Shown here piece after piece: positions 8,457 to 17,786 of a stretch of DNA of 64,000 nucleotides (position 1 is the stretch's first letter; each line of letters starts with the position of its first letter). The position numbers were made by a program, and so were the translations under genes. Source of the stretch: Legionella feeleii (lineage in GTDB: Bacteria; Pseudomonadota; Gammaproteobacteria; Legionellales; Legionellaceae); contig NZ_LNYB01000080.1 of NCBI RefSeq assembly GCF_001467625.1, positions 130,762-194,761 of the forward strand, read 5' to 3'. Below the pieces are notes generated by a model. It was not told where the DNA came from, did no database searches, and saw only the letters and a list, made by a program, of their open reading frames with translations.

Positions 8457-8672
8457 GTCAGGGATCCTTTCTTTATCGTTAATTCTAGCATAGCAAAGCA
8501 CAGCGCCTGTTTGAGAGCCGTCTGTTCAACCGCACATTAGGTGACGCTTGGGGAATCGGATGGGTATGAGGCGGGATGCCTGTGATCTGCCGTATTGGTA
8601 GAATTTCGTTATTGATTGGGCGGTAAGGCATCTTCCCCGCTTTCGCGGAGAAGATTAAAGGAATGACAAAGC

Positions 8673-9323
8673 TTAGTCTAACTCAACATCGGTTTCAGTG
8701 TCGGTTTGTGCCAGGAATTTATCTTCGTGGTCGATGATGAATCCTGCAAAAATACGTACTAAACGATCATCCAGTTTTTCCGGATAATGGACGCTGACAG
8801 TCCAGGTCATATCGCCCAAATTGCGACTGATTTCAGCAAGAGGATGAGGGTTGTCAGGGGTTTCCAGGATAGCAAAACGGTGGAAATCGGGAGTTGCGTA
8901 GGCTGCTGCAATCTCCTTGTAATTTCCTTCTTCATCGTATTCATAGATAGTGAATTTTGCGGCTTCCAGTGTTGCAAACTTGCCGCTGATTAAACCAATT
9001 TTTACACCGCGGGTATCATAAATATCAATGTCTTTTGCCCAGTGATACAAGATGCCAGGTGACAACACGCGAGTAATACCAGTCGCTTGCCAGCCATCTT
9101 TATTCGATAAGTCATAGTTGTCACGAATACGGAAAGCACTCTTCTTTACTGTTCCGGGGTAGGTGTCTTGTTGTGCGGATTTAATCTGGTACTGCTCAGA
9201 ATATTTATAAACATGTTTTGAAATGGTAAAGGTATAAGGATGATCCTCATGAACGCTTGCCAAGGCTACAGACGACAATATTGCAAATAGAACAAACAGG
9301 CACGATCTAAATGATTTTCGCAT
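8673..9323 (-). CDS. Exported protein of unknown function
   Basis: A 216-residue protein with a signal peptide (cleavage expected after SSVALA, near residue 22). The mature part is rich in beta strands, for example FTISKHVYKYSEQYQI and AKFTIYEYDEEG, with the strand-turn-strand order that reminds me of LURP-one/tubby-like folds; this is only a resemblance. It ends in an acidic tail (TDTETDVELD). It is likely periplasmic. A hairpin at 8632-8653 lies just after the stop codon. Confidence 0.7.
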   Translation of the reverse strand: MRKSFRSCLFVLFAILSSVALASVHEDHPYTFTISKHVYKYSEQYQIKSAQQDTYPGTVKKSAFRIRDNYDLSNKDGWQATGITRVLSPGILYHWAKDIDIYDTRGVKIGLISGKFATLEAAKFTIYEYDEEGNYKEIAAAYATPDFHRFAILETPDNPHPLAEISRNLGDMTWTVSVHYPEKLDDRLVRIFAGFIIDHEDKFLAQTDTETDVELD

Positions 9324-9494
9324 TTTCTACTACCTTATATTGATTAATAATATTGCAGCAAGCATGAGCCAGGACTCAGTAAATAATCCAAATAATTTAC
9401 AGAGTTACCTAACTTCAGGCAGCAGTATCATAAAGCAAATTGCTAAAAAAGTACTAAGGAAATTTGTTACGGCAGGTATCAATAACAATTGTTT

Positions 9495-11054
9495 CTAGGC
9501 TTCCACAGCCACGGCATGCCCTGCGCCTGGTTCCGGCTTGGTAATCCACACGATGGGAATTAGAGCCAGGAAGATAAGCGATGAGACCCAGAAAATATCA
9601 TTTAATCCCAGCGTATCGGATTGTACATCGACGATGCGGTTAAACAGTGCGTAACTTTGTTGTTGGTCGATACCTAAAACATTCTGGCTCAGACTGATGA
9701 AATCATTGAAGGTTGTTGTGTAGGGTGTCGATTGTTCGGTTAACTGCGAGTGATGCACAATCGCGCGGTTATTCCAGGTCGTGCTCGCAATGGAGGTGCC
9801 AATGGCACCGCAGAAGACGCGTGCAAAATTGGATAGGCCTGCAGCCGCCGCGATCTTGTCGGTAGGTAATCCGGCAAGAATAATAAGCGATAGCGGGATA
9901 AAGAACATGGCAACAGGAATCCCTTGCAATAAGGTAGGGATCACCAGGGTCCAGGTGTCGACATCGCTGGTATAAAGCGAGCGTAGATAGAAGACAAGAG
10001 CAAAAAGAAGAAAGGCAATAGTTGTGATCACCCGGGCATCACTCTTGGGTAAAATTCGTCCGACAATGGGTGAGCAAATCACCGCAAAAACACCCAGGGG
10101 CGCCATCACTAATCCCGCATTGAGCGAAGGATAGGCCAGATCTTGTTGCAGCCATTGCGGTAATAAAACCAGGTTACCAAAAAACACGCCATAACCCACT
10201 GCGATAGCGATTGTACCGCCAGTAAAATTGCGGCCGGCAAAGAGGGTGAGATCGATCACCGGATTTTTCTGGGTTAACTCCCAGACGAGAAAGTAGCAAA
10301 AGCCTACGCCTGCAATAATAGCGAGGATAACGATTTCGGATGAGTTAAACCAATCGAGATTTTTGCCCTTATCGAGCATGATTTGCAGGGCAGCAACCCA
10401 GATGATCAGGAGTATCAGGCCGACTGTATCAATCGGAAAAATTTTTCTTTCTGTCTCACGATCATGATAAATCCACCAACAGACGACAGCAGCAAATAGG
10501 CCGACCGGGATATTGATGTAAAAAATCCAGGACCAATCATAACTCGCCGTTATCCAGCCTCCCAGGGTCGGGCCGGCAATGGGGCCGACGGTGGCAGTCA
10601 TTCCCCAGAGCGCTAATGCAATGGAGCTTTTTTCCCGGGGATAAGAGCCCAGCAAAATAGCCTGCGATAAGGGAATCAGGGGACCTGCAACAAAGCCTTG
10701 CAATATTCGGGCAAAAAGTAAAAAAGGTAAATTGGTTGCCAGGCCACAAAGCCAGGAGGTCAGCACAAAGAGTATTATAGCCCCTGTAAACAAACGAACC
10801 TGGCCAAACCGCAAGGTTAGCCATCCTGTTAAAGGGATCGCAATCGCATTAGCCGCTGCAAAGACAGTGATAACCCAGGTCCCTTCATCGAGAGAAACAC
10901 CGAGATTACCAGCAATGGTGGGAATGGCGACATTGGCGATTGATGAATCAAGGACAATCATAAAGGTAGCGAGGGCAACCGCTATCGTTGCGATGACAAG
11001 CTTTGCCCCTTCTAAAGGAGGGGGAGACGCATGTTGCGCTTGTTCGCCAGTCAT
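9495..11054 (-). CDS. emrB: EmrB-type MFS drug efflux permease (DHA2)
   Basis: A 519-residue, 14-helix DHA2 transporter. LDSSIANVAIPTIAGNLGVS and the following WVITVFAAANAIAIPLTGWL are diagnostic of EmrB, and motif C appears as GPIAGPTLGGWI. It works with a membrane fusion protein and a TolC-like channel to expel hydrophobic toxins driven by protons. The gene overlaps the emrA stop by 4 bases (ATGA), so translation is coupled, and the outer-membrane factor is the first gene of the same operon, giving a complete tripartite pump. No regulator gene is adjacent. Confidence 0.92.
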   Translation of the reverse strand: MTGEQAQHASPPPLEGAKLVIATIAVALATFMIVLDSSIANVAIPTIAGNLGVSLDEGTWVITVFAAANAIAIPLTGWLTLRFGQVRLFTGAIILFVLTSWLCGLATNLPFLLFARILQGFVAGPLIPLSQAILLGSYPREKSSIALALWGMTATVGPIAGPTLGGWITASYDWSWIFYINIPVGLFAAVVCWWIYHDRETERKIFPIDTVGLILLIIWVAALQIMLDKGKNLDWFNSSEIVILAIIAGVGFCYFLVWELTQKNPVIDLTLFAGRNFTGGTIAIAVGYGVFFGNLVLLPQWLQQDLAYPSLNAGLVMAPLGVFAVICSPIVGRILPKSDARVITTIAFLLFALVFYLRSLYTSDVDTWTLVIPTLLQGIPVAMFFIPLSLIILAGLPTDKIAAAAGLSNFARVFCGAIGTSIASTTWNNRAIVHHSQLTEQSTPYTTTFNDFISLSQNVLGIDQQQSYALFNRIVDVQSDTLGLNDIFWVSSLIFLALIPIVWITKPEPGAGHAVAVEA

Positions 11055-12283
11055 TGGGACGATTCCTTTGCGGAGCTGGGGCTAGACCCTTGCTTCTTGG
11101 GTGCAAGATTCATGGTTTTGGCTACATTTTCCTGAATGACTTTCATGGTCTCGATATCGGCCTGCTTACCTAAATCATCATAAATCGTTGTGGTATACCC
11201 GGGTATTTCGGAGGCTTCACTGATGTATTTTCCGCTTTGATCACGAATATTGACGGTAACTAGCATGGATAGGCCAATACGCAGAGGATGCGCTTTCAGT
11301 TCTTGCGGATCAATCATAATACGAACGGGCAACCGTTGTACGACCTTAATCCAGTTTCCTGTCGCATTTTGAGCGGGCAAGAGCGCAAAGGCACTTCCTG
11401 TCCCTGCGGAAAAACCTACAATCTTGCCATGATATTTTACGGAAGAACCATAGAGCTCTGCGACCAGGGTGGCTGATTGACCAATGCGCATATCCCTGAC
11501 CTGTTTCTCTTTAAAATTGGCATCTACCCAGACTTGCTCCAGGGGAACAACGGCCATTAATCGGGTACCCGGGGCGATGCGTTGGCCAACCTGCGCCACG
11601 CGCCGGGACACTTCACCAGAAGCCGGTGACCGTATTTCACTGCGTTTATAGGCAATATAAGCTTCCCGGAATCGTGCCGCTGCCAATAAAACACTGGGAT
11701 GCTGTTGCAGGTTTGTATTTTCGGTTAAGGCCCGGTTTGCTAAAAGCGCGGAACGGGCTTGCGTTAGCGAGGCATCAGCGCTTGTAAGGTTGTCTTTCGC
11801 ATGCGTTAATTCCTCATTCGAAACGGCGCCATAACCTATCGCTGCTTTACGGCGGCTTAAATCTAGATGTGCTTTAGCCAGCGTTGCTTCCTTGTCTTTA
11901 ATACTTGCAGCTAATCCCTCGTTATTAATAAATAATTGCTGGGTATTGCGTATGGTGGATCCCAGATTGGCTTCGGCCTGTTGCAGTGCAATAAAACTGT
12001 CAATCGGATCCAGTTGCACTAAAACCTGACCGGTTTTTACAAACTGGGTGTCGTCCGCTTTTACCGCGATAATCGTACCGCCCACCTGTGAGGTGATGGG
12101 GATGACGTTGCCATTCACGTAAGCATTATCAGTTTCCACATAAAAACGCCCTACCAGCAACCAGTACAAGCCATAAAGTACCGCTATCAGCAAAAAAACG
12201 AGGGTCATTGAGGTAAGAATAACTTTCCGCTTCTGATGCATTCGCTGTTCATCATCGGGCTGGGTAATAACCTGTTCTGACAT
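11051..12283 (-). CDS. emrA: EmrA/HlyD-type membrane fusion protein
   Basis: A 410-residue periplasmic adaptor with one N-terminal membrane helix (about residues 22-42). It is followed by FYVETDNAYVNGNVIPITSQVGG, the lipoyl/barrel entry typical of EmrA, then a long alpha-hairpin and the returning motif EIRSPASGEVSRRVAQVGQ. It connects EmrB to the outer-membrane channel. I chose the ATG at 12283 because AGGAG lies directly upstream; the longer frame from 12310 would overlap this ribosome binding site. The C-terminus extends by about 60 residues beyond the barrel and is Ser/Lys-rich at its end. Confidence 0.9.
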   Translation of the reverse strand: MSEQVITQPDDEQRMHQKRKVILTSMTLVFLLIAVLYGLYWLLVGRFYVETDNAYVNGNVIPITSQVGGTIIAVKADDTQFVKTGQVLVQLDPIDSFIALQQAEANLGSTIRNTQQLFINNEGLAASIKDKEATLAKAHLDLSRRKAAIGYGAVSNEELTHAKDNLTSADASLTQARSALLANRALTENTNLQQHPSVLLAAARFREAYIAYKRSEIRSPASGEVSRRVAQVGQRIAPGTRLMAVVPLEQVWVDANFKEKQVRDMRIGQSATLVAELYGSSVKYHGKIVGFSAGTGSAFALLPAQNATGNWIKVVQRLPVRIMIDPQELKAHPLRIGLSMLVTVNIRDQSGKYISEASEIPGYTTTIYDDLGKQADIETMKVIQENVAKTMNLAPKKQGSSPSSAKESSQ

Positions 12284-12310
12284 TAACTCTCCTGCTGTAC
12301 TTTTTTGCAT

Positions 12311-13750
12311 TTAGCAAATTGGGGCTGCAAAGCCCCCGCCAAGTGCTTTAATGAGTGCTATTTGCAGATTACGGCGACTTGTCACAAGTTGCAAATGTGC
12401 TTGTTGTTCGTTCAAATAGCTAAGCTGGGCATCCAAAACCACTAATTGCGAGGCAAGGCCGGTCCGGTACTGAACACGTGCCAGATTGTAGGCATGTTCG
12501 GCTGCATGGAGGGCTTCTTTCTGCGGCCCTAATTGCCTGTCGACGGATTGAATCGAAGCCAGCTGCGTCGCCACCTCACCCAGGGCGCGATTAAGCGTGC
12601 TGTTATACTCGGCGACGGCTTCTTCATAAAGGGCGTATTTGTCACGAAGTTGAGCGCGCAGGGCGCCAGCATCAAAGATGGGTAAACTAAAGGCTGCGCC
12701 CATAAATCTTACATTGGCAGTGTTAGTAATATCGCTCAGTGCAAAAGCCAGGAAGGCTGCGCCGGCAACTAAATTCACATCAGGATAAAATCTCGCCTTC
12801 GTGCCTTTTATACCATGGCGGCTTGCTTCTACTTTCCAGCGTGCTCCCACAATATCAGGCCGCCGCCCCAAAAGGTTTAAGGGCAAATTGTCGGGCAATT
12901 GCGGTGTCCTGGCCATTTTTAATCGCGGCTGGGTAATCCCCAATCCCCTATCCGGCCCCCCACCGAGTAAAACACCTAATTGCTGGCGCAACGTGATGAT
13001 TTCTCCTTCGGCAGCAATCAGCTGGGTACGTGCTGTTTCTGTGCTGGATCGTGATTGGTAGACTTGCGTTTTTGTATCCAGGCCGGTACGTAACCGCACC
13101 ATAGAAATTTTATTCAACCCCTCGCGTTGGGCAACTGTCCCCTTTAATACGTCACGTAACGCGTAATAGTAGGCCAACTGATTGTAGGTTGAGGCGACCG
13201 AAGTGGCGAGGGAAAGGCTGGCTTCTTGCGCTGCAGCCTCTGCCGCCTTTTCCTGTGAAATGGCTTCTCTGAGGAAAGAGATATTTTTCCCCCACAGATC
13301 CAAATCCTGATTGATATTTAAAAGGAAAGCACGCTGTGTGAAGGTGGCATTATCGATATCGAAAGGAAGGTCGGCAGAAGAAGCAAACCTTACCCGTTCA
13401 ATGGCACCACGCGCATTGGCTTGCGGATATAAAGCCGCTGCTTTATTAGATGCCAGTGCTTGCGCTTGCTTGATCCGGGCCCTGGCAGCTTCCAAATCGG
13501 GATTGCAGGCAATGGCCTCATTAATTAAGGTGATCAGTTGCGGATCGCCAAATTGGTTAGCCCAATCCAGTTTAGGCCACTGCCCATGTTGTTTGGGGAT
13601 ACTTTTTCTGGTTTGAAACTGTGCGGGATGGGCCATTTTTTTATGGCTGTGAATGCCTAGATAATTGACGCAACCAGTCAGGGCGGCTAATAAGAGTATT
13701 AGCGCAAAGTAGTTTGATAATGATTTGATGTGAGCATTCCCGAAAATCAC
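12311..13750 (-). CDS. Outer-membrane efflux lipoprotein (NodT/OprM family)
   Basis: A 479-residue TolC-like channel with a lipoprotein signal ending LTGC (acylated Cys27). The two OEP repeats are visible: one around residues 60-250 beginning with LITLINEAIACNPDLEAARA, and one around 275-475 with NLLGRRPDIVGARWKVEA and the closing RNLQIALIKALGGGF. It forms the exit duct of the pump. It is the first gene of the OMF-emrA-emrB operon, with 27 bases to emrA. Confidence 0.9.
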   Translation of the reverse strand: MIFGNAHIKSLSNYFALILLLAALTGCVNYLGIHSHKKMAHPAQFQTRKSIPKQHGQWPKLDWANQFGDPQLITLINEAIACNPDLEAARARIKQAQALASNKAAALYPQANARGAIERVRFASSADLPFDIDNATFTQRAFLLNINQDLDLWGKNISFLREAISQEKAAEAAAQEASLSLATSVASTYNQLAYYYALRDVLKGTVAQREGLNKISMVRLRTGLDTKTQVYQSRSSTETARTQLIAAEGEIITLRQQLGVLLGGGPDRGLGITQPRLKMARTPQLPDNLPLNLLGRRPDIVGARWKVEASRHGIKGTKARFYPDVNLVAGAAFLAFALSDITNTANVRFMGAAFSLPIFDAGALRAQLRDKYALYEEAVAEYNSTLNRALGEVATQLASIQSVDRQLGPQKEALHAAEHAYNLARVQYRTGLASQLVVLDAQLSYLNEQQAHLQLVTSRRNLQIALIKALGGGFAAPIC

Positions 13751-13989
13751 ATTGACCCTATTTATCTGTTGAAAAACGGTTTTGGCCCATTCACAACTGC
13801 TGAATGCCAGTTCTCAATCCAAATTCACTCTGAGTTAGTTAACTTATCTGGTCAATGGGCGTTTCGCAATAGCAAGGTTAGCTGATCTGGACCAAAAGTA
13901 CTTGTTTTTGCTTTAAATTTAATCAAAAAAGCGAGCTGGTAAAAGTACTGCTACACTAAATAAACACTCCTGCTGATAAAGGATTATCA

Positions 13990-14856
13990 ATGAAAATAGT
14001 CTATTATCTGTTTCTTCTATTCGTTAGCTGTAGTTGTTTGGGACAAACGCGCGAAATTGCCCTGACCATCGATGATTTACCGCTTGTTGCCTCTCAAATG
14101 AATACACCAGGCAATCAGCAACGCTCCACGGAGCGTTTCAATCGAATTATTCAAGCGCTCACCGAACATAATGTCCCTGCCACAGGCTTTGTGATTGCAG
14201 GAGCCATAGGAAAAGGGCAATGGGAATTTCTTGAACAGTTTCGTGCTGCAGGATTTGCAATCGGCAATCATACTTATTCGCATTACAATTTAAATCAAAT
14301 GAGCGCTGAGAAATACATTGCCGATGTGGCACGCGCCGATAAAATTCTTACCCCCCTGATGACTGAGCCAAAATATTTTCGTTATCCCTATCTGGCAGAA
14401 GGCAACAAGAACACGAAGCCCAAGGTTCTTGATTATCTGAATGAACATCATTACACCATTGCGCCGGTCACGATTGACAGCAAGGATTTTGCCTTTAATG
14501 AACAGCTTTATCATGTCCCTTATCGCTCGCGAGAAGCTTATGTAAAAAAGATGAAGGCACGCTATCTTGCTTTTATCTGGAAACAAACCCTGAGAGCAGA
14601 AAGGTTGGCCAAAGATCCCAATGCAAAACAAATCCTGTTAGTGCATGCGAATCTACTGAATAGCTATCTCCTGGGGGATGTTATTCAGATGTATAAAGAC
14701 AATGGTTATACCTTCATTACCTTAACTGAAGCACTGCAAAATCCCGCGCCAACCCTTAGCATTCCTTCGACGGCAACTACGCCATCGGAGAGTGATATCT
14801 TAAAAAAAATTGGCAGTGACCTTTTTCCCTCGCAGCCTGAAAGTGGGGCGAATTAA
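13990..14856 (+). CDS. Polysaccharide deacetylase (NodB homology domain)
   Basis: A 288-residue exported enzyme with a signal peptide of about 19 residues. The carbohydrate esterase 4 motifs are present: catalytic D28-D29 in ALTIDDLP, metal-binding H94-x3-H98 in GNHTYSHYN, the FRYPYL motif (usual R-x-P) and a late histidine in LLVHANLL. It removes acetyl groups from a GlcNAc polymer such as peptidoglycan or an exopolysaccharide; the substrate is not evident. AAAGGA precedes the ATG. It stands alone, divergent from the efflux operon. Confidence 0.85.
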   Translation: MKIVYYLFLLFVSCSCLGQTREIALTIDDLPLVASQMNTPGNQQRSTERFNRIIQALTEHNVPATGFVIAGAIGKGQWEFLEQFRAAGFAIGNHTYSHYNLNQMSAEKYIADVARADKILTPLMTEPKYFRYPYLAEGNKNTKPKVLDYLNEHHYTIAPVTIDSKDFAFNEQLYHVPYRSREAYVKKMKARYLAFIWKQTLRAERLAKDPNAKQILLVHANLLNSYLLGDVIQMYKDNGYTFITLTEALQNPAPTLSIPSTATTPSESDILKKIGSDLFPSQPESGAN

Positions 14857-14881
14857 ACAGCGTTGCCCAAGCGCTGTTTAA
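14853..14881. terminator. Hairpin overlapping the deacetylase stop codon
   Basis: Perfect 10-bp stem TTAAACAGCG / CGCTGTTTAA with a 9-base loop; the left arm includes the TAA stop. A second hairpin, AAACCCTG / CAGGGTTT, follows at 14914-14938. Together they lie between convergent genes. Neither is followed by a long T run. Confidence 0.45.
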
Positions 14882-14913
14882 TGCTGTCGCCAATCCCTTT
14901 GTTTCCGACAAAT

Positions 14914-14938
14914 AAACCCTGGCAATACCTCAGGGTTT
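14914..14938. terminator. Second hairpin between convergent genes
   Basis: Perfect 8-bp stem AAACCCTG / CAGGGTTT with a 9-base loop, placed just beyond the 3' end of the minus-strand membrane protein gene. Confidence 0.4.
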
Positions 14939-14957
14939 GTCTGGAGGCCAGGTTTAA

Positions 14958-15806
14958 TTAAGAATTCGCTTTGTCCTCACCAATCATTTTCTCAACCTCC
15001 TCTTTCTGCAAAAATGCCAATTCTTTTTGTCCTGTCAAAGTCAAATACAAGGCTGTTTTTAGCACGGCATTTAAAGCAGCACCCCAAGTTAGCCAGAATA
15101 AAATAAGCAGCAATAAAGCATAGAACAGATAGTCATCGAGAATTGCCTGGTAGGGCTCAGGGATCCAATAAGGAGACAAATGGATAAGCAGGTAGAGAGG
15201 TGATAAATACAGGGCCAGGAGCAACAAGATATTAACCTGAAACACGGCTGATTTGGGAAAATAGTCTTTGGCTTTGTCAAAGGCAAGGCTGGGGGTTAAT
15301 TGTTCAATCATAATAAAAGGCATAATTAAAAAAGCACAGAGACGCCAGCCACCACCGACTGCTTTAAAAAAGAACCTGCCGAAATTACCGGCGCGAGAGA
15401 GGAGCGATAAAAGGAATCCGGCACAGGTAAAGAAAACGCCCCAGGAAATTAATGCATAACGCTGTGACCAACATTGTTGCAATCCTTCTTTAAGGGAAAT
15501 GTCTTTCCCCGATAATTTAAAATTCGCCATATAAACTAACAGCGCACTACTGAAGGTATTGATGCCTACGATTAAAAAAATTAACGTCAGGAAACCGGCG
15601 ATTTGCAGGTACCAATCGTATTGAGGCATATTAGGCTGCAGGTTAAGCTCCGCCCCCAAATGAACGCCCCAGCCCAATAATAAGAAGCCTGCAAATGTAA
15701 AAACAAGCGCAACCAGAGGAAGAATAACAAACAGTTTATGGGTTACTGTGAATCGCAGTGTTTGCAGAAACAAGCGATTGGTTGCTCTTAGCTTAACAAG
15801 GAACAT
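14958..15806 (-). CDS. Multi-pass inner-membrane protein of unknown function
   Basis: A protein of about 282 residues with five or six hydrophobic helices: two in the N-terminal third (VILPLVALVFTFAGFLLLGW and YLQIAGFLTLIFLIVGINTF), two in the middle, and two near the C-terminus, then a charged tail. No family is recognised; it looks like the glycerophosphoryl/UPF0259-type bundle of helices but this is weak. The start is uncertain: the ATG at 15806 gives MFLVKLRATNR, while an upstream ATG at 15857 would add 17 residues without a good ribosome binding site. Confidence 0.65.
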   Translation of the reverse strand: MFLVKLRATNRLFLQTLRFTVTHKLFVILPLVALVFTFAGFLLLGWGVHLGAELNLQPNMPQYDWYLQIAGFLTLIFLIVGINTFSSALLVYMANFKLSGKDISLKEGLQQCWSQRYALISWGVFFTCAGFLLSLLSRAGNFGRFFFKAVGGGWRLCAFLIMPFIMIEQLTPSLAFDKAKDYFPKSAVFQVNILLLLALYLSPLYLLIHLSPYWIPEPYQAILDDYLFYALLLLILFWLTWGAALNAVLKTALYLTLTGQKELAFLQKEEVEKMIGEDKANS

Positions 15807-15909
15807 AGTGCCTGATAAATAAAGCTCCGTAGATAACAGTATAGACGTCAGCAGCATCGCCTGACGTTTGCGGCGGAAAAGCTAGCCAAAGTGCGAATTA
15901 CCAAACCAT

Positions 15910-17115
15910 TTAATGGCCTGCATTAACAGGCAAAGTTAACACCGGCGCAGCCTGTGAAGTTCCATCCAGGCCCGAGGTTAATGCCGTCAATCTTACTAAT
16001 AAGGCAAAGGTAATTTTTGAGTTATGATCCGAGGCGCGGATAAAAAACCAATGGCCGTTGTAGCGCGTTTTTACAAAGGCATCCAGGGGTTCTTTATTAC
16101 TGGAGTAAATTCTCATGACCCCCTGCAGGAGCGGTTTCCAATCGAAACAGCGCCCTTGCGTGTCCTTCGTTATTTTGACCAGATTCGCTTTGACATCTTC
16201 TTCAGGAACCTGCACCGCATGGGACAGAAACAACATTATTCCATAAACGGAGCGAAGACGGGCGAACACAACATTCTTCGCCGGCGCAGTTTTGGCTATG
16301 GTAATGAATCCAGCATGGTTCACGGTGGTGGTTGCGATATCCGTGTCCATAATAGCAATGTCCGGGCTGTTTTGCGGTACCTTTAGAAGTGCTTTAAGGG
16401 CCAAGGCATCCCGTGAGTAGGGGCTGTTAAAGTGAATAATCAAACCTAACTGCTTTTGATAATTGATTGTTTCAATCCTTACTTTCTTCTCATGCAGCAT
16501 TTTTTGCAGAAGATTAATGAAGCCTAGAAATTTTTTGTACTCATAGTGGTCAATGGGTGAAATGTCCGTGCTATTAGTGCCAGTGGCAAATGAGGCGTTA
16601 TTCAGTTCCCCAAGTCGATTAATTACTACGCGCATAATTAACTGGTGATCGTGAATACCCCCATGAAAAAGTAGTACAAGCTGCTTAAAATTTATGGGCT
16701 GGAGAAGTGAAGCGACAAAATCCGCACTGTCAATGGGGACATAGGAAATGGTGGGGGAATCGGTATAGCTCACACTAGGCGCTACGGCGACGCCAACCGT
16801 GGGTATCGTTGAACCCGTATCCGTGGTATTTCTGTCAACCGGCCAGTTCACATTACCTGCCAGGGCGGAATTTAAAGAATAGGAGGCTGTAACGCTCGTT
16901 ACCTTTAAATGGGAGGTAGGTTCCAGATAACGTAAACGGACGAGATTTTTTAATACCTGTGCATTATCCGTTTCACGGACAATATCGTTATAACGGGCCC
17001 TATCGAGATGAATTTGTCTTGGCCCGATGGACGTACATCCAGTTAACAATAAAACACTTAAACCAAGATATCGGAAATACAGGAATAGAGTTCGGTGAAT
17101 TCGTGGGTAATCCAT
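15910..17115 (-). CDS. Lipoprotein of unknown function
   Basis: A 401-residue protein with a lipoprotein signal (LLLTGC, acylated Cys27; about 26 residues before it). The first 60 mature residues contain RYNDIVRETDNAQVLKNLVR, a motif I know from conserved bacterial lipoproteins without assigned function. The rest is mixed alpha/beta with a Ser/Thr-rich stretch near residues 90-125. It is probably anchored in the outer membrane facing the periplasm. It is followed by the minus-strand membrane protein and may be cotranscribed with it. Confidence 0.7.
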   Translation of the reverse strand: MDYPRIHRTLFLYFRYLGLSVLLLTGCTSIGPRQIHLDRARYNDIVRETDNAQVLKNLVRLRYLEPTSHLKVTSVTASYSLNSALAGNVNWPVDRNTTDTGSTIPTVGVAVAPSVSYTDSPTISYVPIDSADFVASLLQPINFKQLVLLFHGGIHDHQLIMRVVINRLGELNNASFATGTNSTDISPIDHYEYKKFLGFINLLQKMLHEKKVRIETINYQKQLGLIIHFNSPYSRDALALKALLKVPQNSPDIAIMDTDIATTTVNHAGFITIAKTAPAKNVVFARLRSVYGIMLFLSHAVQVPEEDVKANLVKITKDTQGRCFDWKPLLQGVMRIYSSNKEPLDAFVKTRYNGHWFFIRASDHNSKITFALLVRLTALTSGLDGTSQAAPVLTLPVNAGH

Positions 17116-17246
17116 TACGTTGGTAAAATCCCTCTTTGCGCTTGTCTGGCATCATAGCCTAGTATGAAAAAATTTAGCAAGTGCTGATCGGCTACTTGCT
17201 GTGACTGAGAAAAATAAGCCCGCCACGATGACTATAGGCGTTGATA

Positions 17247-17774
17247 TTATTTCCAATAATCGAATAACAAGCCCTCTGCCCCAAACACAGGATCCCTGGC
17301 CGGTAACCCTACGCGCTTGATGTTGTCGACGACCTGGGGATGCTCTTCCGCTTTGCCATAATTCATGTCGCACTCAACATCAAAAGGATAAGCACCGATG
17401 CATTTGAAATCGCTGCTTGAACCCGTATTTTTATGGGCAACACCGGCAGGGAGAATAATGACATCTCCGCGAGCAATCTCATAAATTTTACCCTGATCAC
17501 CGCCAATCTGAACCTGGCAATCCCCTGCGATCACAACCAATAACTCATGCGTGTTACTATGGTAATGATGGTTTTTATAGATTCCATCAACCCAGGAATT
17601 GATCCATTGGTTGTGTCGCAAAAACGCCTGAATGGCATCCGGCGGTTGGTCAGTCAATGCAGCCATGTTTTTATAAACCAAAAAGGGGTATTGAGGGTTG
17701 TTGGGGAAATAACCATTTTTTCTGATTAATTCGTGAATCACTTCTTTGGGCTGTGCGAATTGTCCCTTATTCAT
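17247..17774 (-). CDS. Cupin-domain protein (YjlB-like)
   Basis: A 175-residue protein with a single cupin barrel. Motif 1 is HYHSNTHELLVVIAGDCQVQ (about residues 68-87) and supplies the His/His/Glu metal ligands; motif 2 is GDVIILPAGVAH (about 103-114). YjlB-type cupins are cytoplasmic metal-binding proteins of unknown substrate. It is the last gene of a putative operon, 12 bases after the reductase gene and downstream of the monooxygenase and the double-glycine peptide, so it could act on a small metabolite made by that set (inference). Confidence 0.82.
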   Translation of the reverse strand: MNKGQFAQPKEVIHELIRKNGYFPNNPQYPFLVYKNMAALTDQPPDAIQAFLRHNQWINSWVDGIYKNHHYHSNTHELLVVIAGDCQVQIGGDQGKIYEIARGDVIILPAGVAHKNTGSSSDFKCIGAYPFDVECDMNYGKAEEHPQVVDNIKRVGLPARDPVFGAEGLLFDYWK

Positions 17775-17786
17775 TGCATTTCCTCA

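Noticed and set aside
8457..8501. Longer start for the YetF-like protein
   Set aside because: No ribosome binding site and the added residues are not family-like; AAAGGAT supports the ATG at 8456.
9781..13616. Several plus-strand frames across the efflux operon
   Set aside because: All lie opposite strongly recognised emrB, emrA and outer-membrane factor genes and have no motif of their own.
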